Assembly (NCBI GenBank): GCA_900316305.1
Contig: ONCM01000037.1
Span: 1 to 38,013 of the forward strand
DNA from: an uncultured Bacteroidales bacterium
GTDB taxonomy: Bacteria > Bacteroidota > Bacteroidia > Bacteroidales > WCHB1-69
Length of the DNA: 38,013 bases
Reading direction: 5' to 3'
Each line of letters opens with the position of its first letter. Within the stretch, counting starts at the first letter, position 1. Shown piece by piece: positions 37,201 through 38,013 of this stretch. The translations under genes and the position numbers were made by a program. The notes beneath the pieces are model-generated. The model made no database searches, was not told where the DNA came from, and saw only the letters and a list, made by a program, of their open reading frames with translations.

Positions 37201-37921
37201 AACTAGTAATATTTTTAAATGCAGATACAGGAATTGTTTTCACGTTTTCTCCGATTGATAATGTGAATGCGTTTGTACAGTTTGAGAAAACATTGCCATA
37301 ATTTCCCATAGAAACACAGCTGTCGGCATTAAAGGCAACAGAAGCTAATGCACTGCAGTTTTGGAAGGCACAGTTTCCGATGGTTGACACTGCTTTCCCA
37401 ATAGTAAGCAAAGTTAATCCGCTACAGTTTTGGAAAGCGTAGTCTCCAATAGTTTGGACTGAATCGGGAATGATTATCGGGCCTGTTAAACCGCTACAAT
37501 TTCTAAAAGCTGACTCCCCAATGAAAATCAAAGAGTTCGGTAGGGTTAAAGTCCCGGTTATATGGCTAAGTTCGCTAAATGCATATGCAGGAATAATTTT
37601 AACATTGTTTCCAAAGGTCAAGGAAGACACATTACTGCACCCAAAAAATGATCCCGTTGTGCAACTATCTGCGTTAAACACCAACGATGTGAATCCTAGA
37701 CAATAGTAAAATGCAGAAGATTCAATACTTTTTACAGTCTGTGGGATGGTTAATGTTCCTACCATTCCGCTGCAATAGTAGAACGCAGAGTTGCCAATTG
37801 AAGTAACAGAATTGCCTATTGACAACGAAGTCAAACCGTTACAGCCATTAAATGCATATCTTCCTATAGTTTTAACGGAGTCAGGAATAACCAACATCCC
37901 CGTCAAATGGGAACAACCCAC
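31283..37921 (-). CDS. Giant BspA-like LRR adhesin with T9SS sorting domain, 5' truncated
   Basis: A frame of 2212 residues with no proper start. Residues 1-750 are BspA/LRR_5 repeats (IPDSVKTIGDYAF-like units). About 780-915 are two InlB B-repeat-like units (YVFDHWSDG, YVFAGWSNG). About 915-1015 are Ig/PKD-like (CEGESAILTA). About 1020-1175 form a cleaved-adhesin-type (gingipain) domain starting FEDFEEGIDGWY and ending LKIDNVRI. About 1240-2120 are fourteen modules of roughly 49 residues, each centred on GCDSVVTLHLT. The last 85 residues are a type A T9SS sorting domain (VYPNPTTSVVNV to GVYFVKAV and a basic end). The protein should be exported by the porKLMN system and anchored at the surface. 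The nominal start at 37921 is a GTG at the junction with a probable insertion sequence, so the signal peptide and first repeats are missing. Confidence 0.88.
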   Translation of the reverse strand: MGCSHLTGMLVIPDSVKTIGRYAFNGCNGLTSLSIGNSVTSIGNSAFYYCSGMVGTLTIPQTVKSIESSAFYYCLGFTSLVFNADSCTTGSFFGCSNVSSLTFGNNVKIIPAYAFSELSHITGTLTLPNSLIFIGESAFRNCSGLTGPIIIPDSVQTIGDYAFQNCSGLTLLTIGKAVSTIGNCAFQNCSALASVAFNADSCVSMGNYGNVFSNCTNAFTLSIGENVKTIPVSAFKNITSLTGAIVIPDSVKTIGETAFSGCSEITSLTIGKAVSTIGGWAFNNCSALASVAFNADSCISMGDQGRVFLGCSNAATLSIGDNVKTIPGNAFSNFTGLTGSIIIPDSVKTIGNYAFLGCSGITSLTIGKSVSTIGTNAFRNCSALASVAFNADSCAFMGNYGNVFSNCTNAVTLSIGENVKTIPGYAFSNFTGLTGSIIIPDSVKTIGENAFSGCTNIDTLIIGNVVLSIGQSAFSGCSGLTGVLYIPNSVTTIGQSAFYNCSSLTGLLNIPNSVTNIGRNAFNGCSGVDSLIIGEGVVSIGTDAFKNCSSLISVVFNADSCISVGQYTYDRVFNGCTSFSVLTIGKHVKIIPERLFTGCSSLSTVYFNADSCTIADGVFTGTGLTSLSIGENVKHIPSFIFSECNGLTGSLTIPDSVIVIGDYAFYGCTGFSGTLFIPGSVTTIGRVAFGNCSDLTELILGNNVDSIGYSAFSNCTGLSSITSYNEIPPAFVGLNYGHPFYNVNRNTPVYVPCGSAQAYRNVWRQQTNSNSYFYNIYDSIQPYFLITSSEDTLKGTVQITMQPTCTESPVIEATPNFFYVFDHWSDGNTNNPRTVELTQDTTLVAHFREYTITLASSDSLVGIATTVVAPTVDNQQATVEAVVTDSCYVFAGWSNGSTDNPLTISVSQDTTLTATFNSVVNLQITAPSTVCHGDSVTFATTGTDSYLWFNGDTTSVISLLPENSLEVSVTGTNSDGCSASATHFVNVLPRPELVISGMTDICEGESAILTATSSNPTEELLLFEDFEEGIDGWYTMDFDGDGYNWYSTVGNNNQNGYESYGAAASASYINGEGALSPNNMLYTSVHIPITGAQLSWYAAAQDPNWPAEHYEVRVYTQSMGYVGWSSTSIFSETLTDGEWRHHTVDLNDWAGEDILIGFVHANCSDQYVLKIDNVRIVTVISDTYVWSNGHADNQLSVNNAGSYYVTATKPNGCTSSDSVTITVWQPDTMDITINSPENYYVINDETFCTSGDYTQTLHNIHGCDSVINLHLTLAPRDTVFITDTVCGGWHDIYWNGSGYDTVYSVFFGYDYDESIYNIAGYGGWGEPFVGSDGSSGFYVSGEYYRNDSLWIQYDETRTLQAVSGCDSVVKKHHYVKFSDWYSLRDTACGSYVWQGDTLVANPNNLNRWLYAESVNVQGCDSIVELQLTLLPAIEESVTITACDSYIWNGTTYTESGVYTYNTDTTLQETPACKLTTLHLTINHSVTNTFEVTACDSYTWNDSIYTTSGEYTQTFTAANGCDSVVTLHLTVNYSNSGDTTAVACDSFDWYEHIGITASGEYTHTFTNTSGCDSVVTLHLTVNTSDHTDLTATACGEYIWLDSTYTASGNYSITYTNAMGCDSVITLHLTINPIPEVAITGNTTICPGGSTVLTATGADSYMWSNGSSNPSIPVNMFGQYSVIGTSSAGCFSTASVTVLVSQPPVITVSGNTDICAGESTTLTANGGVSYMWSNGSTADTLVATTAGTWQVIGYNEDGCSNMASVTVNVWQPATSNLYITSFDSCYMWFGAPRCESGDYTHTLQTIHGCDSVITLHLTLEDAITNEFSATGCGSYTWNNITYQQSGNYTQTFTAVNGNDSVVTLHLTILEPVSNEFSDTACEVYVWNGTSYTISGNYTQTFTAANGCDSTVTLHLTVNSASSSDFTETACVSFEWNGQTFTTSGDYTQTFIAANGCDSVVTLHLTINQPTTGVDVQTVCDSFMWIDGVTYTESNSTATYTLTNAAGCDSVVTLNLTLNHAETTEFAETACESFEWNGEMFTTSGDYTMTFTNVASCDSVVILHLTVYPAEESEFTITTPDSCYEWNAQTYCTSGTYTQTLQTVHGCDSIVTLHLTITVGIDDYNLGASMTVYPNPTTSVVNVQCTMNNGQAGEVEFQLFDAFGRLLRSTDGVETQNFASLQTARIDLSHYAAGVYFVKAVADGNVVAVRKVVKR
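31386..31415. repeat. Perfect palindrome, GTAGAGACG family, inside the sorting domain
   Basis: Two perfect 15-bp arms, TGTAGAGACGCAAAA and its reverse complement. It is read in frame as part of GVETQNFASL, between the two halves of the T9SS sorting domain of the adhesin. Confidence 0.9.
31483..31510. repeat. Heptanucleotide array inside the sorting domain
   Basis: CATTGTT, CATTGTA, CATTGTA, CATTGAC. It encodes the VQCTMNNG stretch of the adhesin on the minus strand. Confidence 0.75.
36581..37732. repeat. Higher-order 288-bp tandem repeat, about four copies, in the LRR region
   Basis: The landmark TCCAATTGTTTTGACCG recurs at 36581, 36869 and 37157, and in diverged form (TCCAATAGTTTGGACTG) at 37445: exactly 288 bp each time. 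One copy encodes 96 residues, that is four LRR units. Copies 1 and 2 are nearly identical over their first 100 bases. Confidence 0.85.
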
Positions 37922-38013
37922 TAGTGTCCCGTTAAAATTGGGACGTGTTATTAATCAAAATTATCAAACAAAGTTGGCTCGTTAAAGCCAAAACGTTCTT
38001 TGTCATTTTTGAA
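37922..38013. mobile_element. Terminal fragment of a probable insertion sequence
   Basis: LRR coding similarity stops abruptly near 37921. The next bases contain CTAGTGTCCCGTTAAAATTG, where GTCCC and GGGAC form a small inverted repeat (37926-37944). A short frame on the minus strand ends just inside, as expected for the 3' end of a transposase gene next to an IS end. The other end lies outside the window and I cannot name the IS family. Confidence 0.5.
37951..38013 (-). CDS. Probable transposase, C-terminal 20 residues
   Basis: An open frame enters from beyond the window and ends at a TAA (37951-37953). It encodes FKNDKERFGF followed by NEPTLFDNFD. The next bases are the putative IS terminus and then the interrupted adhesin gene. 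Too short to assign to a transposase family; the call rests on the layout: short charged C-terminus, terminal inverted sequence, and a broken host gene. Confidence 0.4.
   Translation of the reverse strand, partial: FKNDKERFGFNEPTLFDNFD

Noticed and set aside
37791-37985. 64-codon plus-strand frame at the window end
   Set aside because: It is antisense to the LRR gene and crosses the IS junction; no protein features.

Overview
The window looks like chromosomal DNA from a member of the Bacteroidales. It carries a complete porP-K-L-M-N (gldK-N type) type IX secretion (T9SS) operon in the Porphyromonas order, a surface protein that ends in a T9SS sorting domain, Bacteroidetes-type tryptophanase, RecQ, DUF2851 and DUF3109 proteins, and many TAnnTTTG -7 promoter elements. 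There are no clear Shine-Dalgarno sequences. All calls come from reading the sequence; no database search was run.

Layout. (1) 1-1.6 kb: the 3' end of an RHS-repeat toxin gene. Its C-terminal domain resembles a LAS-type zinc peptidase. It is broken by two frameshifts and followed by an AT-rich secreted ORF that could be the immunity gene. (2) 1.4-3.7 kb: a divergent pair, a PHP-domain phosphoesterase and a parallel-beta-helix lipoprotein. (3) 3.9-6.8 kb: an MmeI-like single-chain restriction-modification enzyme. (4) 6.9-8.5 kb, minus strand: crotonase and 3-hydroxybutyryl-CoA dehydrogenase. (5) 8.6-11.0 kb, minus strand: a transketolase C-terminal subunit, an ECF sigma factor, a one-TM protein and a periplasmic LTxxQ-like protein. 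(6) 11.1-20.8 kb: a 1143-residue outer-membrane protein with a SprA-like motif, then porPKLMN. (7) 21-28 kb: recQ, a Skp/OmpH-like protein, a MORN-repeat protein, tnaA with a DUF3109 gene, and dnaN. (8) 28.1-31.0 kb: RNase P RNA, yraN, a DUF2851 gene and an hdeD-like gene. (9) 31.3-37.9 kb, minus strand: a giant BspA-like leucine-rich-repeat adhesin with a T9SS sorting domain. Its 5' end is cut by what appears to be an insertion sequence that runs off the window.

The most distinctive signal outside the genes is a set of tandem arrays, all with a 7-nt period but with different unit sequences. They sit at gene 3' ends and often contain or touch the upstream stop codon; one lies inside a coding region. 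A second family, palindromes with GTAGAGACG arms, behaves the same way: one copy supplies a stop codon and another adds residues in frame to the sorting domain of the adhesin.

How the genes fit together: PorK-N and PorP would export the LRR adhesin and anchor it at the cell surface. The ECF sigma factor, membrane protein and LTxxQ protein look like an envelope-stress module. The RHS toxin remnant and the restriction enzyme are the accessory, conflict-related part of the window.
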